A stretch of DNA of 64,000 nucleotides, taken from positions 62,001-126,000 of the forward strand of contig NZ_NPKO01000008.1 of assembly GCF_008329605.1 (NCBI RefSeq), in the 5' to 3' direction. Made by a program: the position numbers and the translations under genes. Shown here piece after piece: positions 17,249-26,099 of this stretch. This DNA comes from Mycolicibacterium sp. P9-64. Lineage in GTDB: Bacteria; Actinomycetota; Actinomycetes; Mycobacteriales; Mycobacteriaceae. Every line of letters begins with the position of its first letter. Position 1 is the stretch's first letter. The notes beneath the pieces are model-generated. The model was given only the letters and a program-made list of their open reading frames with translations, ran no database searches and was not told the origin of the DNA.

Positions 17249-18407
17249 CCTGCACCTGGCTGACTTCCTTGGACAGGGCGTCGACCGCGCGCGACAGCTC
17301 CTGGCGCTGCGGCTCGGTCACCTTGTCGTAGGAGACGAATCCGTCACCCTCACGGTACTTCTCGAGCAACGCCTCGACCTCGGTGAACCTCTGGTCCACC
17401 TTCTTGCCGAGTTCGGCGTTGCGCTCGTCGAGGATCGGCCGGACCGAGGCGACGGCGGTCTGGCTGCCCTCGACGTTGGCCTTGAAGTCCCACAGGTCGG
17501 TGTGGCTGAAGATGTCCTCTTCGCCGGTGATCTTGCTTGCCGAGACCTCGTCGAGCAGACCCTGTGCGCCACCGGCGATCTGGGTCGAGTCGACCTTGTA
17601 CTCGGGGGATTTCACGCCGTCGTTGAGTTCCTTGACGTCAGCCGCCAGTTGGTCGGCGAGCGCCTTGGCGTCCGGCTGCAGGCCGGTGACCCACAGCTGC
17701 TTCTCGATCGCGTGGAAGCCGGTCCACTTCTGTCCTGGCTCCAGGTCGGCCTCACGAAGGTCGATGCGCGGATCGAGGTCGTCGGGGAACGACTCGGCCA
17801 CCGGCTCGATGCGCTCGTAGTAGGTGCGCGCGGTCGGGTATTGCGCCTTGGCCGCGGGGACGTCGCCCTTCTTCACGGCGTCGACGAACACCTGCGTCGC
17901 CGCGATGAGCGCCTCGGTCTGGCTGTTCACGTAGCGCTTGTAGCTCTCGGACGCTTCCTTGAACTTGCCTTCGTCGTCGATCTTGACGGTGTCGCCGGTG
18001 ACTTTGAAGTCCGTGCGGATGCCGTCGCCGACCATGCCTGGCTTGCACGCGGTCTGGTACGTGCCGGGCTCGCCGAGTTGCACGATGAGCTTGCGCTCGA
18101 GTCCGGGGGAAATGTTCTCGACCTCGCCCATCACCCGCTCACCCGCGCCGTAGACGTAGAACTCCTGCACCTTGGTGCCGTTGTTGGTGATGACGAACGT
18201 GCTCGGTCCCGTGGTGGCCTCGGTGCCCGAAAGCTTGCACTCGGTGTCGTTGGCCGCCACCGTGATCTGGGCAGCCGGCGCCTTGCCGCTGTCGGTGGAC
18301 GGGGCAGCTTCCGGTTCCTTGGCGGTGCAGCTGGTCAGCGAGATACCGGCCAGCAGCGCTGCGACCGCAGCGAAGCCCGCCTTGGCAGGCAGGGGCGAGA
18401 TGTTCAC
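17229..18407 (-). CDS. efeO: Iron-uptake lipoprotein EfeO
   Basis: This 392-residue protein starts at GTG 18407, just after AAAGG. The signal peptide ends in the lipobox LTSC, so it is a membrane-anchored lipoprotein. An N-terminal cupredoxin-like domain (VAANDTECKLSG ... TACKPGM) precedes a helical M75/imelysin-like domain with the metal motif HAIE in GFHAIEKQLWV. EfeO is thought to bind and pass iron to the EfeU channel. It overlaps the efeU stop region by four bases and runs into efeB. Confidence 0.92.
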   Translation of the reverse strand: MNISPLPAKAGFAAVAALLAGISLTSCTAKEPEAAPSTDSGKAPAAQITVAANDTECKLSGTEATTGPSTFVITNNGTKVQEFYVYGAGERVMGEVENISPGLERKLIVQLGEPGTYQTACKPGMVGDGIRTDFKVTGDTVKIDDEGKFKEASESYKRYVNSQTEALIAATQVFVDAVKKGDVPAAKAQYPTARTYYERIEPVAESFPDDLDPRIDLREADLEPGQKWTGFHAIEKQLWVTGLQPDAKALADQLAADVKELNDGVKSPEYKVDSTQIAGGAQGLLDEVSASKITGEEDIFSHTDLWDFKANVEGSQTAVASVRPILDERNAELGKKVDQRFTEVEALLEKYREGDGFVSYDKVTEPQRQELSRAVDALSKEVSQVQGVIAPQ

Positions 18408-19363
18408 GTAGTCGACCTTTCGGGTGCGGAAGAAGGCTCCGGTTCGGGGGTTGGACTGGAGCTGGACGAGGGCGAATCGGGTGACGGGGTATCCGTGGGG
18501 ATGGCGGGCTTGCGCATGGGGCGCAGGAACAGCGCAAGCACGACGACGAGGTAGGCCAGCCACAGGGCAAGCTGCAGCACGGTCGGCGTGGGAGTGACGT
18601 TGAAGATGCCCTGGATGGCCTCGCCGTACCAGGACGACCAGTTGAACCAGGACGTGACGTCGAACGCCTTGTTGGCAAGACCGGGCAGCCAGCCCACCGT
18701 CTGGAGGGCTCCGATCCCGTACGACAGGATGCCCGCGGCGACGATGATCAGGAACACGCCGGTGTAGGTGAAGAACTTTGCCAAGTTGATCCGCACCGCG
18801 CCGACGTACATGCCGTAGGCGATCGCGATCGCGATCAGCACGCCGACGATGAGACCTGTCAGCGGCCAGAGGGTGTCGGCCTCCGCGTAGCCGACCATGA
18901 ACAGTGCCGTCTCGACGCCTTCGCGCCCGACGGCGAGGAAGGCCAGCGTCAAGACCGCCATCCCGCCCGTCTCGAGCGCTCTGGCCATGTCGCCGCGCAG
19001 GTCACCGGAGATCGTCGCGGCGGCCTTCTTCATCCAGAGCACCATCGTCGTCACGATCGCGACGGCGACCAGCGAGGCGACGCCCGCGATGGCCTCTGCG
19101 GCAAGACCGGAGATGGTGTTCTCCCCGAACTGGATGACGAGGAAGACCGCGACGGTCATGACGATGGCGGCCGCGACACCCAGCCAGACCCACTTGAGGG
19201 CGTCCCGTCGGCCCGACTTGACCAGGAACGCGATCAGGATGGTCACGACGATGGCGGTTTCGAGGCCCTCACGCAGGCCGATCAGCCCGCTTCCGAACAG
19301 TTGCGAGGAGACGCTGGCGCCCGCGGCAAGTACCGACACCGACATGTCCCCGACGCCACTCAT
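18404..19363 (-). CDS. efeU: Ferrous/ferric iron permease EfeU (FTR1 family)
   Basis: This ~319-residue polytopic membrane protein has seven predicted helices. It holds both REGLE-type iron-binding motifs: LREGLETA in the first helix region and GREGVETAL in the fourth. The C-terminal tail is rich in Ser, Pro and Thr. ATG 19363 is chosen because AAAGGAG lies about ten bases upstream; a second ATG 18 bases further in is possible. It is the first gene of efeUOB, an operon absent from this place in M. tuberculosis. Confidence 0.93.
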   Translation of the reverse strand: MSGVGDMSVSVLAAGASVSSQLFGSGLIGLREGLETAIVVTILIAFLVKSGRRDALKWVWLGVAAAIVMTVAVFLVIQFGENTISGLAAEAIAGVASLVAVAIVTTMVLWMKKAAATISGDLRGDMARALETGGMAVLTLAFLAVGREGVETALFMVGYAEADTLWPLTGLIVGVLIAIAIAYGMYVGAVRINLAKFFTYTGVFLIIVAAGILSYGIGALQTVGWLPGLANKAFDVTSWFNWSSWYGEAIQGIFNVTPTPTVLQLALWLAYLVVVLALFLRPMRKPAIPTDTPSPDSPSSSSSPTPEPEPSSAPERSTT

Positions 19364-19406
19364 CCTTTGCTGCTCCTTTCGCATACCCAAGGTTGGTTAG
19401 CCAATG

Positions 19407-19425
19407 CTAGGTATGGGTGACCTTA
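19407..19425 (-). promoter_or_regulatory. Possible IdeR/DtxR iron box upstream of efeU
   Basis: CTAGGTATGGGTGACCTTA matches the 19-base IdeR consensus TTAGGTTAGGCTAACCTAA at 13 positions and is an imperfect inverted repeat (GCTAGGT/ACCTTAGC with flanks). It lies 44 bases upstream of the efeU start, where a repressor would act under high iron. The score is moderate, so this is a candidate only. Confidence 0.4.
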
Positions 19426-19525
19426 GCAGCGCACCCGGGGGATCGGGACGGGTCCATGGCGGTACGCAGCAGCATTCCGTGCGCATGGGACGATTGTGCT
19501 AATCCGAGTCGGTCGAGGGAGTCCG

Positions 19526-20257
19526 GTGTTGCCAGTGCGTTGGCTGCGGGTCGTCGTGGTCATTTGCGCAACGGTCCTGCTCATGGCCTCGAGCTGTTCG
19601 TGGCAGGTGGGCACTCCGATCCCCGAGGGGGTGCCGCCCCCTGCCGGTGATCCGGTGCCCGAGATCGATACCCATGCCAAGGGGAGACCCGCCGATCAGC
19701 TGCACGAGTGGGCGGCGAAGCGTGCGCCTGCACTCGGCATCCCCGTCACCGCGCTGGAGGCTTACGCCTATGCGGCGCGGGTGGCGCAGGTGGAGAACCC
19801 GAAGTGCAATCTTTCGTGGACCACGCTGGCGGGCATCGGCATGGTGGAGAGCCACCACGGCACCTACCGCGGCGCCGTCGTCGCGCCGGACGGGGACGTC
19901 ACACCGCCCATCCGCGGCGTCCGGCTGGACGGCTCGTCCGGCAACATGCAGATCCCCGACACCGACGGCGGCAAGCTCGACGGCGATTCCACGCTGGACC
20001 GCGCCATGGGCCCCATGCAGTTCATCCCCGAGACGTGGCGGCTGTACGGCGTCGACGCCAACAACGACGGCGTGATCAGTCCCGACAACATCGACGATGC
20101 GGCGCTATCGGCGGCGGGCTACCTGTGCTGGCGCGGCAAGGACCTGGCCAAACCGCGCGGCTGGATGGACGCGCTGCGGGCCTACAACCTGTCCGACCAG
20201 TACGCCCGCACGGTCCGCGACTGGGCGACGGCCTACGCCGACGGCCACCCGCTGTAG
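19526..20257 (+). CDS. lpqU: Lipoprotein with lytic transglycosylase domain (LpqU)
   Basis: This ~243-residue protein has a hydrophobic signal (VVVVICATVLLMASSC) ending in a probable lipidated Cys. It is followed by an SLT/MltB-like domain with the catalytic Glu in GIGMVESHHGTY, then DRAMGPMQFIPETWRLYG and YLCWRGKDL. It is expected to cut peptidoglycan glycan strands. GTG 19526 is preferred because GAGGGAG precedes it; GTG 19496 is an alternative. It precedes eno, as Rv1022 precedes Rv1023. Confidence 0.88.
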   Translation: MLPVRWLRVVVVICATVLLMASSCSWQVGTPIPEGVPPPAGDPVPEIDTHAKGRPADQLHEWAAKRAPALGIPVTALEAYAYAARVAQVENPKCNLSWTTLAGIGMVESHHGTYRGAVVAPDGDVTPPIRGVRLDGSSGNMQIPDTDGGKLDGDSTLDRAMGPMQFIPETWRLYGVDANNDGVISPDNIDDAALSAAGYLCWRGKDLAKPRGWMDALRAYNLSDQYARTVRDWATAYADGHPL

Positions 20258-20356
20258 CTCTTCGGAGTCGGGACGGCGCCGGCTTGGCCGCCCCATTAGG
20301 CTGATGGCGCCATTACCGATTCAGACACCAAACGACCACGTCCAAGGAGATGTCCA

Positions 20357-21646
20357 GTGCCCATCATCGAGCAGGTCGGCGCACGCGAGATCCTCGACTC
20401 CCGCGGCAACCCCACGGTTGAGGTCGAGTTGGCCCTGATCGACGGCACGTTCGCCAGGGCCGCCGTGCCTTCCGGCGCATCGACCGGCGAGCACGAGGCC
20501 GTCGAACTGCGTGACGGTGGCGCGCGCTACGGCGGCAAGGGCGTCGAGAAGGCCGTCGAGGCCGTCCTCGACGAGATCGCGCCAGCCGTCATCGGGTTGA
20601 ACGCCGACGACCAGCGGCTGATCGACCAGGCGCTGCTGGACCTGGACGGCACGCCGGACAAGTCGCGGCTGGGTGCCAACGCCATCCTCGGCGTCTCGCT
20701 GGCCGTGGCGAAGGCCGCCGCCGACTCCGCGGGCCTGCCGCTCTTCCGCTACATCGGCGGACCGAACGCACACATCCTTCCGGTCCCGATGATGAACATC
20801 GTCAACGGCGGCGCCCACGCCGACACCGGTGTCGACGTGCAGGAATTCATGGTCGCGCCGATCGGTGCGCCGTCGTTCAAGGAGGCGCTGCGCTGGGGCG
20901 CAGAGGTCTACCACTCGCTGAAATCGGTATTGAAGAAGCAGGGCCTGTCCACCGGTCTGGGTGACGAGGGTGGTTTTGCGCCCGACATCGCAGGCACCAA
21001 GGCTGCGCTCGACCTGATCAGCACGGCCATCGAGGGCGCCGGGTTCAAGCTCGGCTCCGACGTCGCGCTTGCACTCGACGTCGCGGCCACCGAGTTCTAC
21101 ACCGAGGGCACGGGTTACGCGTTCGAGAAGGAGACGAGGACCGCCGAGCAGATGACGGCGTTCTACGCCGAACTGCTCGACGCCTACCCGTTGGTGTCGA
21201 TCGAGGACCCGCTGTCCGAGGACGACTGGGACGGCTGGGTGTCGCTGACGACCGCGATCGGCGACCGCATCCAGATCGTCGGCGACGATCTGTTCGTCAC
21301 CAACCCCGAACGCCTCGAAGAGGGCATCGAGAAGGGTGCGGCCAACGCGCTGCTGGTCAAGGTGAACCAGATCGGCACGCTCACCGAGACGCTGGACGCC
21401 GTCGCCCTTGCCCACAGCAGTGGCTACCGGACGATGATGAGCCACCGCTCCGGCGAGACCGAGGACACCACCATCGCCGACCTCGCCGTCGCCGTTGGCA
21501 GCGGGCAGATCAAGACCGGTGCGCCTGCGCGTAGCGAGCGGGTCGCCAAGTACAACCAGTTGCTGCGCATCGAAGAAGCACTCGGCGACGCCGCGCGCTA
21601 CGCCGGTGACCTGGCCTTCCCGCGGTTCACGCCCGCAAGCCAGTAA
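20357..21646 (+). CDS. eno: Enolase
   Basis: This 429-residue glycolytic enzyme converts 2-phosphoglycerate to phosphoenolpyruvate. It has AREILDSRGNPTVEVE at the N-terminus, GDEGGFAP, the Mg-binding SIEDPLSEDDW, and SHRSGETEDT with the active-site loop. The GTG start follows AAGGAG by seven bases. The length and all blocks are normal for the family. Confidence 0.97.
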   Translation: MPIIEQVGAREILDSRGNPTVEVELALIDGTFARAAVPSGASTGEHEAVELRDGGARYGGKGVEKAVEAVLDEIAPAVIGLNADDQRLIDQALLDLDGTPDKSRLGANAILGVSLAVAKAAADSAGLPLFRYIGGPNAHILPVPMMNIVNGGAHADTGVDVQEFMVAPIGAPSFKEALRWGAEVYHSLKSVLKKQGLSTGLGDEGGFAPDIAGTKAALDLISTAIEGAGFKLGSDVALALDVAATEFYTEGTGYAFEKETRTAEQMTAFYAELLDAYPLVSIEDPLSEDDWDGWVSLTTAIGDRIQIVGDDLFVTNPERLEEGIEKGAANALLVKVNQIGTLTETLDAVALAHSSGYRTMMSHRSGETEDTTIADLAVAVGSGQIKTGAPARSERVAKYNQLLRIEEALGDAARYAGDLAFPRFTPASQ

Positions 21647-21656
21647 CTTTTCACCC

Positions 21657-22355
21657 ATGCCCGACGCGAAGCGGCCCGACCCGAAGCGGCGCAGCCCCGC
21701 CTCGCGGCCGGGCAAGCCTGGCGAGTCGGGCCGTGGCAGGCCACGTGGTGCCTCGCCGGTGCAGCGGGAGCCCCGTGCACTTCCGCGGGGGACGTCGGAG
21801 CAGCCCGAGGCGACGGAGGCCGAGAAACCGGCCGCCGTCGAACCCATCAGGGCGGCGATCGCCGAGGCCGCCGAGCAGCAGTCCGAACAGCGGCTGGGCT
21901 CGGCGGCTCGGCGCGCTGCGATCCTGGCCGCGGTGATCTGCGTGCTGACCCTGACGATCGCCGGCCCGGTGCGTACCTACTTCGCACAGCGGACCGAGAT
22001 GCAGCAACTGGAGACCATGCAGGCTCAATTGCGTTCGCAGATCGCCGATCTCGAGCAGCAGAAGGTCAAGCTCGCCGATCCGGTGTTCATTGCCGCGCAG
22101 GCACGCGAACGCCTTGGGTTCGTCATGCCCGGCGAGATCCCCTACCAGGTGCAGCTGCCGGCGACGGCCGGACCGGAGGCTGCGCCGGGTACGGATGCCG
22201 CGCCGATCCCCACTGGCCAACCCTGGTACACGTCCCTGTGGCACACCATCGCCGATACGCCGCACGGCCCACCGCCTGCGCCGCCCGTCCCAGACCCTGC
22301 GGCGCCCGCGGCGCCAGGGGCGTCACCGCTACCCGCACCGCCTCCCGGTGGCTGA
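21657..22355 (+). CDS. FtsB/DivIC-family septum protein
   Basis: This 232-residue protein (Rv1024-like by position) has a long basic, Pro/Arg-rich cytoplasmic N-terminus. One membrane helix (ILAAVICVLTLTIAGPV, about residues 87-104) is followed by a short coiled coil (QQLETMQAQLRSQIADLEQQ) and the conserved ARERLGFVMPGE piece of FtsB/DivIC proteins. A Pro/Ala-rich tail follows. It should act in the divisome with FtsL and FtsQ. It overlaps the next gene by eight bases. Confidence 0.88.
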   Translation: MPDAKRPDPKRRSPASRPGKPGESGRGRPRGASPVQREPRALPRGTSEQPEATEAEKPAAVEPIRAAIAEAAEQQSEQRLGSAARRAAILAAVICVLTLTIAGPVRTYFAQRTEMQQLETMQAQLRSQIADLEQQKVKLADPVFIAAQARERLGFVMPGEIPYQVQLPATAGPEAAPGTDAAPIPTGQPWYTSLWHTIADTPHGPPPAPPVPDPAAPAAPGASPLPAPPPGG

Positions 22356-22842
22356 CCCCGCCGACCTCGCTGCCGTCGCGCGGCAGCTGGGCCGCGAACC
22401 CCGCGGTGTCCTCGAGATCGCCTACCGCTGCCCGAATGGCGAACCGGGCGTCGTCAAGACCGCGCCGCGTCTGCCCGACGGCACGCCGTTCCCGACGCTG
22501 TACTACCTGACCCACCCCGCGTTGACGGCGGCCGCGAGTCGGCTGGAGTCCTCGGGGCTGATGCGGGACATGACCGAGCGGTTGCAGGCCGATGAGGAAC
22601 TGGCCGCTGCGTATCGTCGGGCGCACGAGTCGTATCTGGCCGAGCGCGATGCCATCGAGTCGCTGGGTACCACGTTCTCCGGCGGCGGCATGCCGGACCG
22701 GGTCAAGTGTCTGCACGTGGTGATGGCTCACTCGCTGGCGAAGGGCCGCGGGGTCAATCCCTTTGGCGACGAAGCATTGGCCGTTCTGGCGATCGAGCCG
22801 GCGATGGCGGGAATCCTGGACAAGGAGAGCTGGACAACGTGA
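22348..22842 (+). CDS. DUF501 family protein
   Basis: This 164-residue soluble protein starts at GTG 22348 inside the 3' end of the divIC-like gene. It has the conserved blocks EIAYRCPNGEPGVVKTAPRL, FPTLYYLTHP and a C-terminal VKCLHVVMAHSLAKGRGVNPFGDEAL, rich in His, Cys and basic residues, as in the Rv1025 group. The function is unknown. It always travels with the divIC-like and ppx genes in mycobacteria as far as I know, so a role in envelope or phosphate metabolism is possible. Confidence 0.85.
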   Translation: MADPADLAAVARQLGREPRGVLEIAYRCPNGEPGVVKTAPRLPDGTPFPTLYYLTHPALTAAASRLESSGLMRDMTERLQADEELAAAYRRAHESYLAERDAIESLGTTFSGGGMPDRVKCLHVVMAHSLAKGRGVNPFGDEALAVLAIEPAMAGILDKESWTT

Positions 22843-22915
22843 GAGCCCGAAGACGATCGCGAGTGAGGATCGCAGCGAGGTACGAGCGAGGACCGGAGCG
22901 AGCGTGAGTCGAGGC

Positions 22916-23854
22916 ATGAGGGTTGGTGCGATCGACTGCGGGACCAATTCGATCCGATTGTTGATCGCCGACGTCGACGGAGCCCGGCTGCGCGACGTGC
23001 AGCGGGACATGCGCATCGTGCGGCTCGGCGAAGGTGTCGACGCCACAGGGCAATTCGCGCCGGCGGCGCTGGCGCGCACCCGCGCGGCGCTGGCGGAGTA
23101 CGCCGACGATCTGCGGGTGCACGGCGTCGAGAAGGTGCGGATGGTCGCGACGTCCGCCGCGCGGGACGTGAGCAACCGCGAGGAGTTCTTCGCGATGACC
23201 GCCGAACTACTCGGCGCCGTGGTGCCCGGCGCGGTGGCCGAAGTGATCACCGGAACGGAGGAGGCCGCGCTGTCCTTCACCGGCGCGGTCGGTGAATTGG
23301 ATGGCTCCGCAGCGCCTTTCGTCGTCGTCGATCTCGGCGGTGGTTCGACCGAGGTGGTGGTTGGCGACGGTGGGGGAGTGACGGCAAGCTTCTCCGCCGA
23401 CATCGGCTGCGTGCGACTCACCGAACGCTGCCTGCACTCCGACCCGCCGACGGCCGAGGAGATCGAGGCGGCCCGCGTGGTGGTTCGGGAGGCGCTGGCC
23501 GAGGCGCTGCGGGAGGTAGCCGTCGAGAGCGCGAAGACGTGGGTCGGCGTCGCGGGCACCATGACGACGGTGTCGGCGCTGGCGCAGGGGATGGTGGCCT
23601 ACGACGCGGACGCGATTCACCTGTCCCGGGTGGGATTCGGTGAGCTGCTGACGGTGTGTGACGACCTGATCGCGATGACCCGCAAGCAGCGCGCGGCGCT
23701 GGGCCCGATGCACGAGGGGCGGGTAGACGTGATCGGCGGTGGCGCGATCGTCGTCGAGGAGTTGGCGCGTGAGCTGGGCAGCCGTGCCGGAATCACTGAG
23801 CTGGTCGTGAGCGAACACGACATCCTCGACGGCATCGCCCTGTCGATCGCCTAG
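22916..23854 (+). CDS. ppx: Ppx/GppA-family exopolyphosphatase
   Basis: This 312-residue protein has an actin-like ATPase fold: RVGAIDCGTNSIRLLIADV (phosphate 1), EVITGTEEAALSF, VVDLGGGSTEVVVG (phosphate 2) and GTMTTVSALAQG. It hydrolyses polyphosphate or pppGpp (Rv1026-like). It is shorter than E. coli Ppx because the C-terminal HD-like domain is missing, as in the actinobacterial short form. ATG 22916 is chosen; GTG 22904 is also possible. A strong terminator follows. Confidence 0.9.
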   Translation: MRVGAIDCGTNSIRLLIADVDGARLRDVQRDMRIVRLGEGVDATGQFAPAALARTRAALAEYADDLRVHGVEKVRMVATSAARDVSNREEFFAMTAELLGAVVPGAVAEVITGTEEAALSFTGAVGELDGSAAPFVVVDLGGGSTEVVVGDGGGVTASFSADIGCVRLTERCLHSDPPTAEEIEAARVVVREALAEALREVAVESAKTWVGVAGTMTTVSALAQGMVAYDADAIHLSRVGFGELLTVCDDLIAMTRKQRAALGPMHEGRVDVIGGGAIVVEELARELGSRAGITELVVSEHDILDGIALSIA

Positions 23855-23875
23855 CTGCAGGGCTCGCCCAAAGCA

Positions 23876-23918
23876 CGGTCGTCATCCGGGTCCACTCGCG
23901 TGACCCGGACGACAACCG
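23876..23918. terminator. Bidirectional terminator between ppx and the Cys-rich peptide gene
   Basis: A 17-base arm at 23876-23892 pairs with 23902-23918 with two mismatches or wobbles, around a short loop. It sits between two convergent genes and would stop both. There is no long U run, as is common in mycobacteria. Confidence 0.65.
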
Positions 23919-23933
23919 TACGTCCGGCGTTGT

Positions 23934-24041
23934 TTACTTGCGTACGTTGCAGTTTGGCGGGTTTCCGCAGTGGTGACCGCCGTCGCAGGCGTTGCAATGA
24001 CACGTGCAACCCGACCCTGCCTTGACCTCTGAAGCGCGCAT
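23934..24041 (-). CDS. 35-residue Cys/His-rich peptide, metallothionein-like
   Basis: This small gene encodes 35 residues with six Cys and three His: CTCHCNAC (residues 12-19), then HHC (23-25) and a last Cys at 31. The ATG at 24041 is preceded by AGAGGA at a spacing of seven to eight bases, which is a good ribosome site. The upstream region is unusually AT-rich for this genome. The C-x-C-x-C-x2-C pattern and the size fit a metal-binding metallothionein-type peptide; similarity to the mycobacterial Cu(I) peptide MymT is in pattern, not clear sequence. Metal and regulator are not known. Confidence 0.7.
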   Translation of the reverse strand: MRASEVKAGSGCTCHCNACDGGHHCGNPPNCNVRK

Positions 24042-24142
24042 TGCTGTTCCTCTGCTGGCTCAGACATGCATCAACATATGACTACTTCACAATAGTTCGG
24101 ATCACCCGGAGTGGGAACCGTTGCGGCCGAACCGTGACACCG

Positions 24143-26035
24143 TCAGGACTGCAGCACGGGCTTCAACGCGTCGAGCACCGTGGCGTCCTCGATGGTCGAC
24201 GGCGGTGCCTCGTCGCGACCGTCGGCGATGCCGCGCATGGTCTTGCGCAGGATCTTTCCCGACCGGGTCTTGGGCAGCGCCGCGACCACGTCGACCCGCT
24301 TCAGGCTGGCCACCGCACCGATGTTCTGCCGCACGGCCGCGACCAACTCGTCGACCAGGCCGTCCGCGGACGCACCCGCCTTGAGCACCACGAAGCCGCG
24401 CGGCACCTGGCCCTTGATCTCGTCGGCGACGCCGATCACCGCGCACTCGGCGACCGCGGGATGGCTGGCGAGCGCCGCCTCGATCGAGCCGGCGGACAGC
24501 CGGTGGCCCGCAACATTGATGACGTCGTCGGTGCGGCCCATCACGAACAGGTAGCCGTCGTCGTCGACGTAACCCCCGTCGCCGGACAGGTAGTAGCCGT
24601 CGAAGGCCGACAGATAGGACGCGACGTAACGGTCGTCGGCGCCCCACAGCGTCGGCAACGTGCCAGGCGGCAGCGGCAGTTTCACGCAGATTGCGCCCTC
24701 CTCGCCGGTGTCGCACTCCGTGCCGTCGGGACGCAGGATGCGCACGTCGTAACCCGGCATCGGCACCGTCGCAGAGCCCGGTTTCGCGGGAAGCGCCTCG
24801 ATGCCCATCGGGCCGGCGGCGATCGACCACCCGGTCTCGGTCTGCCACCAGTGGTCGATCACGGGGATGCCGAGTCGCTGCGCCGCCCAGTGGTAGGTGC
24901 CGGGATCGAGTCGCTCGCCTGCCTGGAACAGGTATTGCAGTGCGGACAGGTCGTAGCGGTCCAGGTGCGCGCCGTCGGGGTCTTCCTTCTTGATGGCCCG
25001 CATGGCGGTCGGGGCGGTGAACAACGTCTTCACGCCGTGTTCGGCGGCCACCCGCCAGAACGCACCCGCGTCGGGGGTGCCGACGGGCTTGCCCTCGTAG
25101 AGCACGGTCGTGGCGCCGAGCAGGAGTGGTCCGTAGACGATGTAGGAGTGGCCAACCACCCAGCCGACATCCGAAGCGGCCCAATACACTTCGCCGGGAT
25201 TGGTGTCGTAGACGTGCCGCATGGTCCACATCAGGGCGACGGCGTGCCCGCCGTTGTCGCGGACGATGCCCTTGGGCTTGCCCGTGGTGCCCGAGGTGTA
25301 GAGCACGTAGAGCGGATCGGTCGCGGCCACCGGGACGGGAGCGACCGGCTCGGCGTCGGCGATCGCGTCGTGCCAATCGACGTCGCGGCCCGGTACCAGC
25401 TCGCAGGGGTGCTGTTCGCGTTGCACGATGACGCAGTGAACTGAGTGCTCGGCTGCGTAGTTCGACAGGCCGAGCGCCGCATCCAGCATCGGCTTGTACT
25501 CGACCACGCGGGTCGGCTCGATACCGCACGATGCCGACACGACCACGGCGGGACGGGCGTCGTCGATGCGCGCCGCCAGCTCGTGCGCGGCAAAGCCGCC
25601 GAACACCACGGAGTGCACGGCGCCGAGCCGCGCACAGGCCAGCATCGCGATCACCGCCTCGGGCACCATCGGCATGTAGATCACCACGCGGTCGCCCTTG
25701 CCGACGCCCAGGCCGCGCAGCACGCCTGCAAACCGTGCGGTGACGTCGAGCAGCTCGCGGTAGGTGTAGGTGCGCTTGGTGCCGGTGACGGGTGAGTCGT
25801 AGATCAACGCCGCCTGGTCGCCGCGCCCCGAGTCGACGTGCCGGTCCAGCGCGTTGGCGCACGTGTTGAGCTCTCCGTCCGGGAACCACCGATAGAACGG
25901 GGGGTTGGAGTCGTCGAGGATGCGCAGCGGCTCGCGAATCCACGTCACCGCGCGGGCCGCGTCGGCCCAAAATGCGCATGGATCTTCGATGCTGGAGTTG
26001 AACATTGCTTTGTATCCGTCTTTGGACCCGGTCAT
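24143..26035 (-). CDS. prpE: Propionyl-CoA synthetase (acyl-CoA synthetase, PrpE type)
   Basis: This ~630-residue AMP-forming enzyme activates propionate (or acetate) with ATP and CoA. It has the P-loop YTSGTTGKPKGIVRDNGGHA, where RDNGGHAVAL is typical of PrpE rather than Acs, WWQTETGW, YYLSGDGGYVDDDGY, GRTDDVINVAGHRLS and the catalytic Lys in KTRSGKILRKT. ATG 26035 is preferred to GTG 26044. It is divergent from the alpha/beta hydrolase gene. Confidence 0.9.
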   Translation of the reverse strand: MTGSKDGYKAMFNSSIEDPCAFWADAARAVTWIREPLRILDDSNPPFYRWFPDGELNTCANALDRHVDSGRGDQAALIYDSPVTGTKRTYTYRELLDVTARFAGVLRGLGVGKGDRVVIYMPMVPEAVIAMLACARLGAVHSVVFGGFAAHELAARIDDARPAVVVSASCGIEPTRVVEYKPMLDAALGLSNYAAEHSVHCVIVQREQHPCELVPGRDVDWHDAIADAEPVAPVPVAATDPLYVLYTSGTTGKPKGIVRDNGGHAVALMWTMRHVYDTNPGEVYWAASDVGWVVGHSYIVYGPLLLGATTVLYEGKPVGTPDAGAFWRVAAEHGVKTLFTAPTAMRAIKKEDPDGAHLDRYDLSALQYLFQAGERLDPGTYHWAAQRLGIPVIDHWWQTETGWSIAAGPMGIEALPAKPGSATVPMPGYDVRILRPDGTECDTGEEGAICVKLPLPPGTLPTLWGADDRYVASYLSAFDGYYLSGDGGYVDDDGYLFVMGRTDDVINVAGHRLSAGSIEAALASHPAVAECAVIGVADEIKGQVPRGFVVLKAGASADGLVDELVAAVRQNIGAVASLKRVDVVAALPKTRSGKILRKTMRGIADGRDEAPPSTIEDATVLDALKPVLQS

Positions 26036-26099
26036 AGACGGCACGCTAGCGCGTGGCCCGGTCTTGTCTGGCTGATCGCCGGGTTTCTATAGTTCAGGC

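Noticed and set aside
16872..18554. 560-codon frame antisense to efeO/efeB
   Set aside because: It spans two certain genes on the other strand and has shadow-like Leu/Gly/Arg-rich composition.
19389..19407. Second possible IdeR box (AAGGTTGGTTAGCC region)
   Set aside because: Only about six of 19 positions match the consensus, unlike the site at 19407-19425.
22843..22905. GAGCGAG-rich junction between the DUF501 and ppx genes, looked like a repeat array
   Set aside because: The units are irregular and short; such GAGCGAG strings are common low-complexity sequence in mycobacteria.
24041..25444. 467-codon plus-strand frame over prpE
   Set aside because: It lies antisense to the well-supported acyl-CoA synthetase and has no motif. 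It also crosses the Cys-rich peptide promoter.
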